Source: Plantactinospora mayteni (GTDB lineage Bacteria > Actinomycetota > Actinomycetes > Mycobacteriales > Micromonosporaceae). Taken from it: a stretch of 64,000 nt of DNA. This document shows, piece after piece, positions 30,863 through 38,860 of this stretch (positions within the stretch are counted from its first letter, which is position 1; each line of letters begins with the position of its first letter). The DNA lies in NCBI RefSeq assembly GCF_016862935.1, contig NZ_BONX01000018.1, positions 310,001-374,000 on the forward strand, read 5' to 3'. The notes below the pieces were generated by a model, which worked only from the letters and a program-made list of their open reading frames with translations, ran no database searches and was not told the origin of the DNA. The position numbers and the translations under genes were made by a program.

Positions 30863-31839
30863 GTCGGAGGCGGCTCCGTCGACTGCCCGACGGCCGGCTC
30901 TGTCGTCCTCGTCTGCCCGACGGGCGGCTCGGTCGTCCGGACCGGTTCGGCGTCCGGCCCGCCACGTTCGGCGTCCGGCCCGTCGCGCCGGCCGGTCAGC
31001 CGGCGCAGCCGCTCGACCGGGCGGAGTCGCTCCAGCGCCAGGAAGCTGGTCATCGCCACCAGGTGCGGGGCGAACGAGATGGTGATGGTGGCGATGGTGA
31101 CCAGGTGGAACGAGTAGAAGAACGCCACCACGGCCTGCCGCCAGCGCGGTGACACCACGAACACCAGCGGGCTGAGCAGCTCGAACGCGACGATGCCGAA
31201 CTGTGCCGCGATCAGCAGGTACGGCACCTGGGCGATCAGGTCGGCCAGCTCCGTACCACGCCGGATGATCGCCCGGGCCAGCACGGAGCCGGTCATCCAC
31301 CCCAGCCCGCCGAACCGGAGTTTGGCCCAGGCGGCCAGGAAGTAGGTGCAGACCACGGCGATCTGGGTGACCCGCAGCGCCCAGCCGGCCGCCTCGCTCC
31401 CGGTGCGGTCGCCGTGCCGGGCCCGCCCCACCGTCGGCAGCACGGCCAGCGCCACCAGGAAGGCGAACCGGTCGTGGTCCACCTTCCCGTAGCTCATCGC
31501 GATGACCATCCACTCGAAATAGAGCACGAAGACGGCCCAGCCGAGCGCCCGGGGCGCCCGCCCGGTCGCGGCGGCGAGCGCGAGCAGCAGCAGCGCCCAG
31601 AAGAGGACGTTGACCAGCACCGGGTTCGGGGTCGGCAGCGGCAGCAGCCGGCCGACGAAGAGCGGCTGGTACAGCTCGCCGGGGATGCTGGCCTTGTCGC
31701 GTACCCAGGGCGTGAAGACCAGCAGGTCCGCCGCGACGAAGAGGTAGACCAGGGTACGGAAGGCGGCCACCCGGGCCCGGGGCACCGGCTCGGTCAGCCA
31801 GCCCGACACGGCGGTACCGATCCGTCTCGACGCGGTCAC
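30838..31839 (-). CDS. HTTM-domain membrane protein (vitamin K-dependent carboxylase-like)
   Basis: A 333-residue membrane protein with about eight segments and the HTTM (horizontally transferred transmembrane) domain, found in gamma-carboxylase homologues. Features include AAFRTLVYLFVAADLLVF, DHDRFAFLVALAVLPT and TYFLAAWAKLRFGGLGWMTG. The C-terminal 55 residues are Pro/Thr-rich repeats (TTEPPVGQ, TTEPAVGQ) that run into the neighbouring convergent gene. GTG at 31839 overlaps the upstream stop as GTGA. A vitamin K carboxylase role is not established; a lipid-linked function is equally possible. Confidence 0.85.
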   Translation of the reverse strand: MTASRRIGTAVSGWLTEPVPRARVAAFRTLVYLFVAADLLVFTPWVRDKASIPGELYQPLFVGRLLPLPTPNPVLVNVLFWALLLLALAAATGRAPRALGWAVFVLYFEWMVIAMSYGKVDHDRFAFLVALAVLPTVGRARHGDRTGSEAAGWALRVTQIAVVCTYFLAAWAKLRFGGLGWMTGSVLARAIIRRGTELADLIAQVPYLLIAAQFGIVAFELLSPLVFVVSPRWRQAVVAFFYSFHLVTIATITISFAPHLVAMTSFLALERLRPVERLRRLTGRRDGPDAERGGPDAEPVRTTEPPVGQTRTTEPAVGQSTEPPPTQPSPAVP

Positions 31840-32273
31840 GGGGCCTCCCACCGGACCACCGTCTCGTCGACCGCGTTGCCGGTCGGTCGGCCATCCGTGA
31901 TGCCGTACCAGCGGATCACGATGCGTACCTCGACGATCGGCGGTGCGCCGGGGTGCCGTTCGGCGTACGCGTCGGCGACCTGGCGCAGCAGGGTCGGGTC
32001 GGCCTCGTACCGGCTCTGCTGGCCCTCGATCTCGGCCCGCCGGATGCCGGTGCTCTCCTCGCCGAGCCCGACCACCGTCCCGGTGGCGTCGACTCCCTCG
32101 ATCCGGGTGTCCGGGGCGGGGTCGTCCGGCGGGTTGGAGCCGGCGTACATCCGGAACGGGCCGAACGGGAAGTGGTCGTCCTGGCCCCAGAGGGTGCCGG
32201 CGAGTAACACCGCGCCGGCCAGCAGGGTGAGGCCCACCCGGAGATTCCGGCCCCGCCTCGGCAACGCGTCCAT
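31836..32273 (-). CDS. Membrane-anchored protein of the HTTM locus
   Basis: A 145-residue protein with an N-terminal anchor (LRVGLTLLAGAVLLAGTLWG), then a conserved HFPFGPFRMYAG motif and a C-terminal domain ending RIVIRWYGITDGRP. Proteins of this kind precede HTTM genes in actinobacteria, but I know no function. It is translationally coupled to the HTTM gene by a 4-base overlap, so the two probably work together. The main domain is likely outside the cell. Confidence 0.8.
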   Translation of the reverse strand: MDALPRRGRNLRVGLTLLAGAVLLAGTLWGQDDHFPFGPFRMYAGSNPPDDPAPDTRIEGVDATGTVVGLGEESTGIRRAEIEGQQSRYEADPTLLRQVADAYAERHPGAPPIVEVRIVIRWYGITDGRPTGNAVDETVVRWEAP

Positions 32274-32346
32274 CGGTTCGAGACCTTACGCGGTACCCGC
32301 AAGTCCCGGGCGCCGTCGGTCCGGTGCCGCCGACCCGGCGGAGACG

Positions 32347-32383
32347 GCTCCGGCCGGACACCGATGTGGTGTCCGGCCGGAGC
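32347..32383. terminator. Terminator hairpin downstream of trxA
   Basis: GCTCCGGCCGGACACC (32347-32362) pairs perfectly with GGTGTCCGGCCGGAGC (32368-32383) across a 5-base loop. It lies between the end of thioredoxin and the start of the HTTM operon, both on the minus strand, and so probably ends the trxA transcript. Confidence 0.8.
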
Positions 32384-32408
32384 GCGGTCGTTACGAGGTG
32401 GAAGAGGT

Positions 32409-32771
32409 TCAGTGGCTGTGCTCGGCGAGCTGCTTGCGTACGTCGTCCATGTCGAGCGCCTGCACCTGCTCGATCAGCGATTCCAGCGCCGACTCCGGCA
32501 GGGCGCCCGGCTGGGCGAAGACGATCACACCGTCCCGGATCGCCATGATCGTGGGGATGGACCGGATGTCGAACTTCGCGGCGATCTCCTGCTGCGCCTC
32601 GGTGTCGACCTTGCCGTAGACGATCTCCTGGTGCTTCTCCGAGGACCGCTCGTACACCGGCGCGAACCGCTTGCACGGGCCACACCAGTCCGCCCAGAAG
32701 TCCACCAGCACGATGCCCGGTTGCTCGGTCACCTCATCGAAGTTGGCTGTGGTCAGCTCAACGGTCGCCAT
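32409..32771 (-). CDS. trxA: Thioredoxin
   Basis: A 120-residue thioredoxin with the active-site motif WCGPCKR (DFWADWCGPC) near residue 30, the cis-proline segment IRSIPTIMAI, and an acidic C-terminus. It reduces disulfides in cytosolic proteins. A SigR-type promoter (GGGAAT, 18 bases, GTT) lies 40-66 bases upstream of the ATG, so disulfide stress should induce it. A perfect hairpin follows. Full length for the family; no anomalies. Confidence 0.96.
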   Translation of the reverse strand: MATVELTTANFDEVTEQPGIVLVDFWADWCGPCKRFAPVYERSSEKHQEIVYGKVDTEAQQEIAAKFDIRSIPTIMAIRDGVIVFAQPGALPESALESLIEQVQALDMDDVRKQLAEHSH

Positions 32772-32810
32772 TGATCACTCCGATCACCGCAATTGGCCTT
32801 ACGACAGGGG

Positions 32811-32837
32811 AACCCACCCGGCCTCCTCGGAATTCCC
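32811..32837 (-). promoter_or_regulatory. SigR-type promoter of trxA
   Basis: Read on the minus strand, GGGAAT (32837-32832) is separated by exactly 18 bases from GTT (32813-32811). This matches the SigR consensus GGAAT-N18-GTT known from Streptomyces thiol-stress genes, including trxA-type genes. The predicted start of transcription is about 30 bases upstream of the ATG at 32771. Confidence 0.85.
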
Positions 32838-33402
32838 CGGCACCACGGGTTGAAACGGTCATCGTGTGCCGGCTCACGTTCCGGCCCGGCATCGATGCGG
32901 GTTGGTGATCCAGCCGGCCTGGAAGTGAAACACCGGTGACATAGTTCGGTGACCGGTAGTTATGGGAGCGTTTCCACGCTTCTCGCTGGCCAGCCCCGGT
33001 CTGATCGGGAAACTTGCCGGTTGGCAAGCGGAAACAGGTGACATAACGGATGCCTGGGTGCGTACAGCCGTTCACATTCAGTAACATTACAAAAAGGTAA
33101 CTGTGACCCCGATCTCGTGGCGGACTCTTCTGTCGACCGGGTCGGGTCGGGCAGAATCTTTCCCATCAGAGCGTGGGCGGCGGGTGCCGGGGAGGGCCCC
33201 GCCGCTCATTGCGTCCGGGGTCGGTTTCCTCCGCCCGGCACACCTCTTTAATCAGCGCTGAGGGCTCCGCGTGTCGGGTCGGTGACGACGGCACGTGGGT
33301 CGCGCCCGCCGGGGTCGAGCGATGGCGACACCAGCACTACCGCTTTTCGGGCGGAAACGGGCCTTCCGCCTATCGGCGGCTTATGCTGAGCCGGGAGGCG
33401 CC
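32838..33402. other. A/T-richer intergenic region
   Basis: About 560 bases with no convincing gene. The section around 32920-33110 is visibly richer in A and T than its surroundings. It holds a 16-base palindrome, CTTGCCGGTTGGCAAG (33013-33028), two GGTGACATA repeats (near 32935 and 33036), and TTACAAAAAGGTAA. These are possible protein-binding sites for the divergent trxA and downstream gene. Confidence 0.45.
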
Positions 33403-33942
33403 ATGAGTCACACCGGATCTCCGGACTCGCCCGGTGCCACGCACGGTGCCTGGCGGGCCACCACCACCGGCTATCCGCCCGACGACTGGTTACTGCTCGT
33501 CCGGCTGCCGGGTCGGGTGATCGTCGCGGCCTCGTCGGCTCGGCCGGACAACCCGGTCCGGGCGGTCACCGAAGGACTGGCCGGCCTGGACGGCATCGCC
33601 GCCGGGCGGTCGTTCGACAGCGAACTCGTCCGGGCGGTGGTCGCCGCCATCTACGCGGAGTCCGACGACGGGCACTACGGACCCGTCCGCACCGGACGCG
33701 CCGACGGCGGACTCGCCGAACTGCTCCGGTCCTGCCGGGCCGCGGTCGAGACGCTGGCCCGGCACGCCGATCCGGCCGACTCGGCCGCCTACCGGCAGTG
33801 GGTGCAGTCAGTGGCGGCCCGGGTCTGCCGGGCGGCCGGCTCCGACGGCCGGCCCCGCCCGTTCGGCGATCCGGTGGATCCGGACCAGCGCCGGGTGCTG
33901 GACCAACTCGGCGAGGCGCTGGGACTGCGCTCCGCCGGCTGA
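33403..33942 (+). CDS. Hypothetical protein, 179 residues
   Basis: Not recognised. The product is acidic to neutral and probably soluble. A beta-rich start (WLLLVRLPGRVIVAASSA) is followed by helices with VRAVTEGLAGLDGIAAG and ELLRSCRAAVETLARHADPADSAAYRQWVQSVAARVCRAA. The ATG at 33403 has a GGGAGG site. The C-terminal end (DPDQRRVLDQLGEALGL) is conserved-looking but belongs to no family I can name. The next gene begins 27 bases downstream and may be co-transcribed. Confidence 0.65.
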   Translation: MSHTGSPDSPGATHGAWRATTTGYPPDDWLLLVRLPGRVIVAASSARPDNPVRAVTEGLAGLDGIAAGRSFDSELVRAVVAAIYAESDDGHYGPVRTGRADGGLAELLRSCRAAVETLARHADPADSAAYRQWVQSVAARVCRAAGSDGRPRPFGDPVDPDQRRVLDQLGEALGLRSAG

Positions 33943-33968
33943 CCGCCGGGTGCGTACCCTCGGCAACC

Positions 33969-34607
33969 GTGGACGGTGCCGAGGTCGAGTTGCAGGTCGG
34001 GGTAGGGCCGTGGCCGGGTGAGCCGCCGACAGATCCCCGGTACGACCCGGAGCTGATCGGCCAGGGCGACCGGCGAAACGTCGTCGACCGGTACCGCTAC
34101 TGGCGGCGGGAGGCGATCGTCGCCGACCTGGACCTGCGCCGGCACGACTTCCACGTGGCGATCGAGAACTGGCAGCACGACTTCAACATCGGCACCGTGG
34201 TCCGGAACGCCAACGCCTTCCTGGCGGCCGAGGTGCACGTGGTGGGGCGGCGGCGGTGGAACCGGCGGGGCGCGATGGTGACCGACCGCTACCAGCACGT
34301 CCGGCACCACGAGACGATCGAGGCGTTCCTGGACTGGTGCCGCGCCGCCGACCTGCCGGTGATCGGCATCGACAACCTGCCCGGATCGCGACCGCTGGAG
34401 AGCGCGGTGCTGCCGCGCCGCTGCGTACTGCTGTTCGGGCAGGAGGGGCCGGGGCTGTCCGAGCCGGCCCGGCTCGCCTGCTCGGCGGTCTTCTCCATCG
34501 CCCAGTACGGCTCGACCCGGTCGATCAACGCCGGGGTGGCCAGCGGCATCGCCATGCACGCCTGGATCCGCACGTACGGTGAGCAGCCGCCCGCCGACGC
34601 GGACTGA
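33969..34607 (+). CDS. TrmH-family RNA 2'-O-methyltransferase
   Basis: A 212-residue SpoU/TrmH methyltransferase with the trefoil-knot motifs: motif 1 FNIGTVVRNANAF, motif 2 LLFGQEGPGLSE, motif 3 YGSTRSINAGVASGIAMHAW. The Arg and Asn of motif 1 used in catalysis are present. It modifies a ribose in tRNA or rRNA; the site is unknown. GTG at 33969 is the likely start; open frame extends upstream without family features. The first 35 residues (EVELQVGVGPWPGEPPTDPRY) are typical of actinobacterial members. Confidence 0.92.
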   Translation: MDGAEVELQVGVGPWPGEPPTDPRYDPELIGQGDRRNVVDRYRYWRREAIVADLDLRRHDFHVAIENWQHDFNIGTVVRNANAFLAAEVHVVGRRRWNRRGAMVTDRYQHVRHHETIEAFLDWCRAADLPVIGIDNLPGSRPLESAVLPRRCVLLFGQEGPGLSEPARLACSAVFSIAQYGSTRSINAGVASGIAMHAWIRTYGEQPPADAD

Positions 34608-34724
34608 CCCGGCCCCGCCCACGACCGGTTCACCTGGCCCAGGGCGTCCCGACCGTACGCAGAACGACCCGAAAAGGCCGGTTCGCCTTGACTTGGAGGC
34701 ACTGGTGCGGGGACTGTAGTTGTC

Positions 34725-35453
34725 GTGGGTGTCGCGGTGAGTTGTCCCCGCTGCGGCGGTCCGGTCAGAGCGCCGGACCTGATGCACACTGCCTGGCGGT
34801 GCCCGGACTGCGGCCCGATCTCTCCGCTGCACGTCGCGGAGCGCATCGGGCCGGAGATCGTGGCCAGCACCGTCGACCGGATCGTCGAGCAGCGCGACCC
34901 CGCCGACCAGCGGACCGGCGTCCCGGGAGCGCCGGCCGGCCCGCCGTTGCCGCTCTGGTGCCTCTGGCCGCTTCCGCTGGGCTGGACGATCACCGGGGTC
35001 GGCTGGGCCGGTGACGATCGTGGCGGCGTACGCGCGACCGCCGTGGCCTGCACCGGGCCGGACCCGCTCGGCGGCGGACCCGCCGACCTGGTGCTGGTCG
35101 CCGAGGAGCCCGGCGTCGGCCTGGGCACCCGGCTGGCCGGTACCACCGGGGTCGACCCCGGGCCGCAGCTCGCGGAGGCACTGACCGATCCCGGCCCCGG
35201 TTCCGCCGAGCGGATCGCGCATGCCAAGGTCAGGGCCGCTGGCCATCCGACTCCACTGTGGTCAGTCAAATCTCCGACAGACCGCAGCGCCTACGCCGGT
35301 GAAGCTCGGGGGATCTGGCTCTATGCGATAGCCTGGCCGGCGAGTGCGGGTTACCTCCTCGCGGAAGACGTCGAACTCCACGACCTGACCGAGTGGACAC
35401 CGCCCGAACTCGTGTACGGTGCTCCGTCCCCCTACCTGCACGGGAGGGTCTGA
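34725..35453 (+). CDS. DUF6758 zinc-ribbon-containing protein
   Basis: A 242-residue conserved actinobacterial protein. A zinc ribbon is formed by SCPRCGGPV and WRCPDCGPI; the body has WPLPLGWTITGVGWAGDDRGGVRATAVACTGPDPLGG, VLVAEEPGVGLGTRLAG and HAKVRAAGHPTPLW, as in DUF6758 proteins from Streptomyces. Function is unknown; no membrane segment is present. The GTG start could be 34725 or a few codons later (34737). It precedes the small membrane protein and PH-domain gene. Confidence 0.85.
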   Translation: MGVAVSCPRCGGPVRAPDLMHTAWRCPDCGPISPLHVAERIGPEIVASTVDRIVEQRDPADQRTGVPGAPAGPPLPLWCLWPLPLGWTITGVGWAGDDRGGVRATAVACTGPDPLGGGPADLVLVAEEPGVGLGTRLAGTTGVDPGPQLAEALTDPGPGSAERIAHAKVRAAGHPTPLWSVKSPTDRSAYAGEARGIWLYAIAWPASAGYLLAEDVELHDLTEWTPPELVYGAPSPYLHGRV

Positions 35454-35572
35454 TATGGCCAGCCAGGCTGGGGCGGAGGGCGTATGCGGATTATTTCCCG
35501 CAGGACAGCCGACTGATACTCTGAGTTTTGCCGCGGTTCGCAGCCCGGTACCGCACGGAGGGATGGCCCGCC

Positions 35573-35731
35573 ATGGTTAAAAAGGTCCTCACCTGGGGCG
35601 GTATCGCCTTCCTGGTTTTCTTCATCGCCTACCAGCCCTCCTCCGCCGCCGACGTCTTCAAGTCGCTGGGCGGTAGCCTCCTAGACGTGGCCCAGGGCTT
35701 CGGCGACTTCTTCACCGACCTCGTCGCCTAA
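35573..35731 (+). CDS. Small conserved membrane protein, 52 residues
   Basis: A short protein, MVKKVLTWGG then a hydrophobic stretch (IAFLVFFIAYQ) and a C-terminal amphipathic part (DVFKSLGGSLLDVAQGFGDFFTDLV). ATG at 35573 has a GGAGGGA site upstream. It ends 6 bases before the PH-domain gene, so the two are surely co-transcribed. Small proteins of this type are found in front of PH-domain genes in related actinobacteria; function unknown. Confidence 0.8.
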   Translation: MVKKVLTWGGIAFLVFFIAYQPSSAADVFKSLGGSLLDVAQGFGDFFTDLVA

Positions 35732-35737
35732 TCGTCG

Positions 35738-36616
35738 ATGGGCAATCCGTCGGGTGAACCCCCTGAGCCCGAGGACGACGACGAACGTCGACGGCGCGAG
35801 CGGGACACCGAGCCGATCCCCCGGGTCCGACCCGACGACGGGCCGGAGTTCGGCACCGGTCCGGACTACTCCGACGGGCCATCCTATTCGGACGGCCCCG
35901 CCTACTCCGACGGCATCGGCTACGGCGGCGAGCGCCGGGCCGGCACCCGTGGCTGGGTCCGGGATCCGGACCAGGGCCCGGAGATCTCCGAGGAGGAACT
36001 CGCCGGGCTCCGGGTCGACGCCTCGGGGATGCCGCTGGGCCCGCGCCGGGTCCTGCCGCTGGAGGACGAGCCGACCCCGCTGGTGGCCCGCTACCTCTTC
36101 CCGACCGAGCGCTACCGGGGCGAGTGGAAGCGGCACAAGATCTACCTGGCCACCCCGCTGCTGATCGGCCTGCTCGCCACCTTCGTGCTCGGCTACCTCT
36201 CCGGCTTCCTCGCCGGCCAGGAGGTCGGTGCGCTGACCACCGTCGCGGTGCTGATCTGGCTCGGCATCATGGGCTGGGTCGCCTGGAAGGTGGCGGACTG
36301 GTATTTCGACCGGTTCATCCTGACCAACAAGCGGGTGATGGTGGTGAACGGCATCATCACCCGGCAGGTCGCGATGATGCCGCTGCTGCGGGTCACCGAC
36401 ATGAAATACGAGCAGACCCCGCTCGGCCGCGCCCTCAACTACGGCACCTTCGTGCTGGAGTCGGCCGGCCAGGAGCAGGCACTTCGCGAGGTCAAATATC
36501 TCCCCAACCCCAACGAGCTCTACCTGCGCGTGGTCGAGGAGATGTACGAGCCGCAGGCGGTCGAGGCCCGGCTGGGCAAGGAGGCCGAGGAGGCCAAGGC
36601 CGACGACGGCGCCTGA
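35738..36616 (+). CDS. Membrane protein with bacterial PH domain (bPH2)
   Basis: A 292-residue protein. Residues 1-115 are acidic and low-complexity (YSDGPSYSDGPAYSDG). Two membrane segments follow (IYLATPLLIGLLATFVLGYLSGF and TTVAVLIWLGIMGWVAWKV), then the bPH2 domain: FDRFILTNKRVMVVNGIITRQVAMMPLLRVTDMKYEQTPLGRALNYGTFVLESAGQEQALREV. Function in the envelope is unknown. It follows the 52-residue membrane protein by 6 bases. Confidence 0.9.
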   Translation: MGNPSGEPPEPEDDDERRRRERDTEPIPRVRPDDGPEFGTGPDYSDGPSYSDGPAYSDGIGYGGERRAGTRGWVRDPDQGPEISEEELAGLRVDASGMPLGPRRVLPLEDEPTPLVARYLFPTERYRGEWKRHKIYLATPLLIGLLATFVLGYLSGFLAGQEVGALTTVAVLIWLGIMGWVAWKVADWYFDRFILTNKRVMVVNGIITRQVAMMPLLRVTDMKYEQTPLGRALNYGTFVLESAGQEQALREVKYLPNPNELYLRVVEEMYEPQAVEARLGKEAEEAKADDGA

Positions 36617-36924
36617 CGACCGGCCCGGCAGAGGTGGGACGCACGGCCCCCGCCCGGGGGTCCGCAGGGCAACCCCGGGCGGGTGCGATGCCGGCGAACC
36701 CGAGGGCGTACCAGTGCCGGAGACGACGCCCAACTGCCCGAACATCGAGCTGAATCGCGCCTTTCCGCCATAGACCGGCGGGTCGGGCCTGTGGCAGCCT
36801 TTCCGATGAACCTTTCTCGACCTCCCCCTGGCGGTCCGGCAGACCCCAGGGCCGGACGCGGTGCGTGAGCGCCACCCGGTTCAGGTTGGAAAAGGTTCAA
36901 TTGGCACGGGCGGGGGAGGCGGGA
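36617..36924. other. Intergenic region before the sigma-factor gene
   Basis: 308 bases without a gene. It starts with the hairpin at 36649-36683 and ends in GGTTGGAAAAGGTTCAATTGG, which could belong to the sigma-gene promoter, though no hexamer pair was assigned with confidence. Confidence 0.5.
36649..36683. terminator. Terminator hairpin after the PH-domain gene
   Basis: CCCGCCCGGGG (36649-36659) is the reverse complement of CCCCGGGCGGG (36673-36683), with a 13-base loop, 33 bases after the PH gene stop. No T-run follows. Confidence 0.7.
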
Positions 36925-37635
36925 GTGGCGCCGAAGCACTCGGTGGACGAGGAGTTCCGCGAGTTCGTCGCGGCCCGCTCGGCAGCCCTGCTGCGTACGG
37001 CGTATTTGCTGGCGGGGGACTGGGCGACCGCCGAGGACCTGTTGCAGACGGCGCTGACCAAGACGTACCTGGCCTGGAAGCGGCTCGGCGAGATCGAGGC
37101 GGTCGAGCCGTACGCCCGGCGGGTGCTGATCAACACCGCGACCAGTTGGTGGCGGCGGCGCTGGCACGGCGAGCGCCCCACCGAGGTACTGCCCGAGCGG
37201 CCCGCCCCGGACCAGATCGAGGAGCAGCTCGAACGCGACCGGCTGTGGCGGCACGTCCGCACCCTGCCGGTCCGGCAGCGGGCCGTACTGGTGCTCCGGT
37301 TCTACGAGGATCTCTCCGAGGCGCAGACGGCCGCGCTGCTCGACATCTCACCGGGCACGGTGAAGAGCCAGACCTCCCGGGCACTATCCACGCTCCGCCG
37401 TCGGCTCGGCGCCGAGGCCGACAGCAGGGTGCCGCAGGGGGAGGAGCGGCTGACCCCCGTACCCGTCGGAGAGGCCGACGGCGACGGCGGCCGGTTCGGG
37501 CCCGCGCAGCAGGCGTTCGGCCAACGCCCGGTCACCCCGCCGGAGTTGCCCAGACCGCGCCAGGTCGGGACCCGCCGGCCGGCCGCCCTGGCGGTGCCGG
37601 CCCCGCCCGTGCCGGCGGTCGGAGCGGAAGCGTGA
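36925..37635 (+). CDS. SigE-family ECF RNA polymerase sigma factor
   Basis: A 236-residue ECF sigma factor of the actinobacterial SigE family. Region 2 is LLRTAYLLAGDWATAEDLLQTALTKTYLAWKRL and region 4 is LPVRQRAVLVLRFYEDLSEAQTAALLDISPGTVKSQTSRALSTLRRRL. A Pro/Gly-rich tail of about 60 residues follows and is probably disordered. GTG at 36925 follows GGGGGAGG and gives the usual N-terminus; a GTG at 36865 would add 20 residues. The next gene starts within the stop codon (GTGA), so its product is likely the regulatory partner. Confidence 0.9.
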   Translation: MAPKHSVDEEFREFVAARSAALLRTAYLLAGDWATAEDLLQTALTKTYLAWKRLGEIEAVEPYARRVLINTATSWWRRRWHGERPTEVLPERPAPDQIEEQLERDRLWRHVRTLPVRQRAVLVLRFYEDLSEAQTAALLDISPGTVKSQTSRALSTLRRRLGAEADSRVPQGEERLTPVPVGEADGDGGRFGPAQQAFGQRPVTPPELPRPRQVGTRRPAALAVPAPPVPAVGAEA

Positions 37636-38807
37636 CGATCATGCTGGAAGATTCGCTGCGCGACATGTTCGCCGCCCAGGTAGACACACCGCCGGTGGCC
37701 GACGATCCGGCCGGCACCGTGATCCGGCGCGGCCGGGTCACCCGCCGACGCCGGGCCGTCGGCTCGCTGGTGGCGGTGGCGGCAGCGCTGGTACTCGTCA
37801 CCGCCGGCGCCGCCTCGCTCGGCGGCGGATGGCCGCCCGAGCGGCGGTCGGCCGGGCCCGCCGCCGGCTTCGACGTGGACTCGCTGGCCGAGGTCACGGC
37901 CGGGCCGGTGGAGCCGCCGACTCCCGGCCCGGACACCGGGATAGGGCTCGACCTCCGCAGCGGTGACCAGCTCTGGACCACCGACGGTCGGCGGCTGAGC
38001 CTGGCCGGCGTCGGCGAGGTGACCCGGGTCTACCGGGTGCCGGACGGCTGGGTGTACGCCGGGGCCAAGCAGGTCAGGTTCCTCCGCCCCGACGGCACCT
38101 CGGTCGCGCTCAGCGGCGAGGACGACCGGTGGGCGCTGAGCACCGACGGCGACCGGTTGGCCTTCCAGCTCGACACCACCCTCTACCTCGCCCGGATCGG
38201 CGCGAACGGGCTGGCCCTGATCGACAACGTCGAGGTGCCCGCCGGCACCTGGCCGGTGGCGGTCACCGCCGATCGGGTGGTGGTCTCGGACGGATCCCGT
38301 GGCTACGGCTTCGTCGACCTGGCCGACCGGGACCGGCAGCCGACCCGCAACGCCGACGTGACCGCGATCTACGGGGTGGGCGGCGACGGCCTGGTCGGGC
38401 TGGTCCGGGAAGTGGGCGGGACCCGGCGCTGCCTGGCCAGTCTCGCCCCGACCAGCGGAAAACTGCGCCCGGTGCGCAGCGGCGGGTGCGGGCTGGGCCT
38501 GCGCGCCGAGGCCACCGACGGCGGGCTCACCCCGGACGGCCACTGGCTCGCCGAGCGGCGCGGTGCCGAGGTCGTGCTGATCGACGTCGACCGGGTGCTG
38601 GCCGGCCGGAACGGGGTGGTCTCCTGCCCGGCCGCCGGTGACGTGCCGCCGGTCTGGGCCGACGACCGGACGGTGGTGACCGGGGACGACAAGCAGGTCG
38701 TACGCTGCCGCACCGACGGCACCGAGCAGACCGTTTCACTGCCCGACGGCGTGTCGGAGGACTGGCAGCTCGTGCCGAGGCTGACCGCACCGGCCGACGG
38801 GCGGTGA
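37632..38807 (+). CDS. Sigma-factor partner: single-pass protein with beta-propeller-like exterior
   Basis: A 391-residue protein coupled to the sigma gene. The first 45 residues are cytoplasmic (MLEDSLRDMFAAQVDTPPVADDPAGTVIRRGRVTRRRR), a membrane helix follows (AVGSLVAVAAALVLVTAGA), and the rest has repeated strands of the TolB/WD-like kind (DRWALSTDGDRLAFQLDTTLYLARI). This arrangement, common behind SigE-family genes, suggests an anti-sigma or sensor role, but no zinc-finger motif is present, so the mechanism is inferred. Coding status is firm. Confidence 0.8.
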   Translation: MTIMLEDSLRDMFAAQVDTPPVADDPAGTVIRRGRVTRRRRAVGSLVAVAAALVLVTAGAASLGGGWPPERRSAGPAAGFDVDSLAEVTAGPVEPPTPGPDTGIGLDLRSGDQLWTTDGRRLSLAGVGEVTRVYRVPDGWVYAGAKQVRFLRPDGTSVALSGEDDRWALSTDGDRLAFQLDTTLYLARIGANGLALIDNVEVPAGTWPVAVTADRVVVSDGSRGYGFVDLADRDRQPTRNADVTAIYGVGGDGLVGLVREVGGTRRCLASLAPTSGKLRPVRSGGCGLGLRAEATDGGLTPDGHWLAERRGAEVVLIDVDRVLAGRNGVVSCPAAGDVPPVWADDRTVVTGDDKQVVRCRTDGTEQTVSLPDGVSEDWQLVPRLTAPADGR

Positions 38808-38860
38808 ACTCCCAGCGCTTCCCGGCCGGCGCGTGGACGGCGGCCGGTAGCCTCGGCCCG

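Noticed and set aside
32758-33087. A 109-codon minus-strand frame (start near 33087).
   Set aside because: It overlaps the trxA promoter and start, has no ribosome site or family match, and contradicts the SigR promoter.
33143-33402. A possible c-di-AMP (ydaO) riboswitch before the 33403 gene.
   Set aside because: The conserved sequence blocks of that riboswitch were not found on close reading, and the gene is not a typical target.
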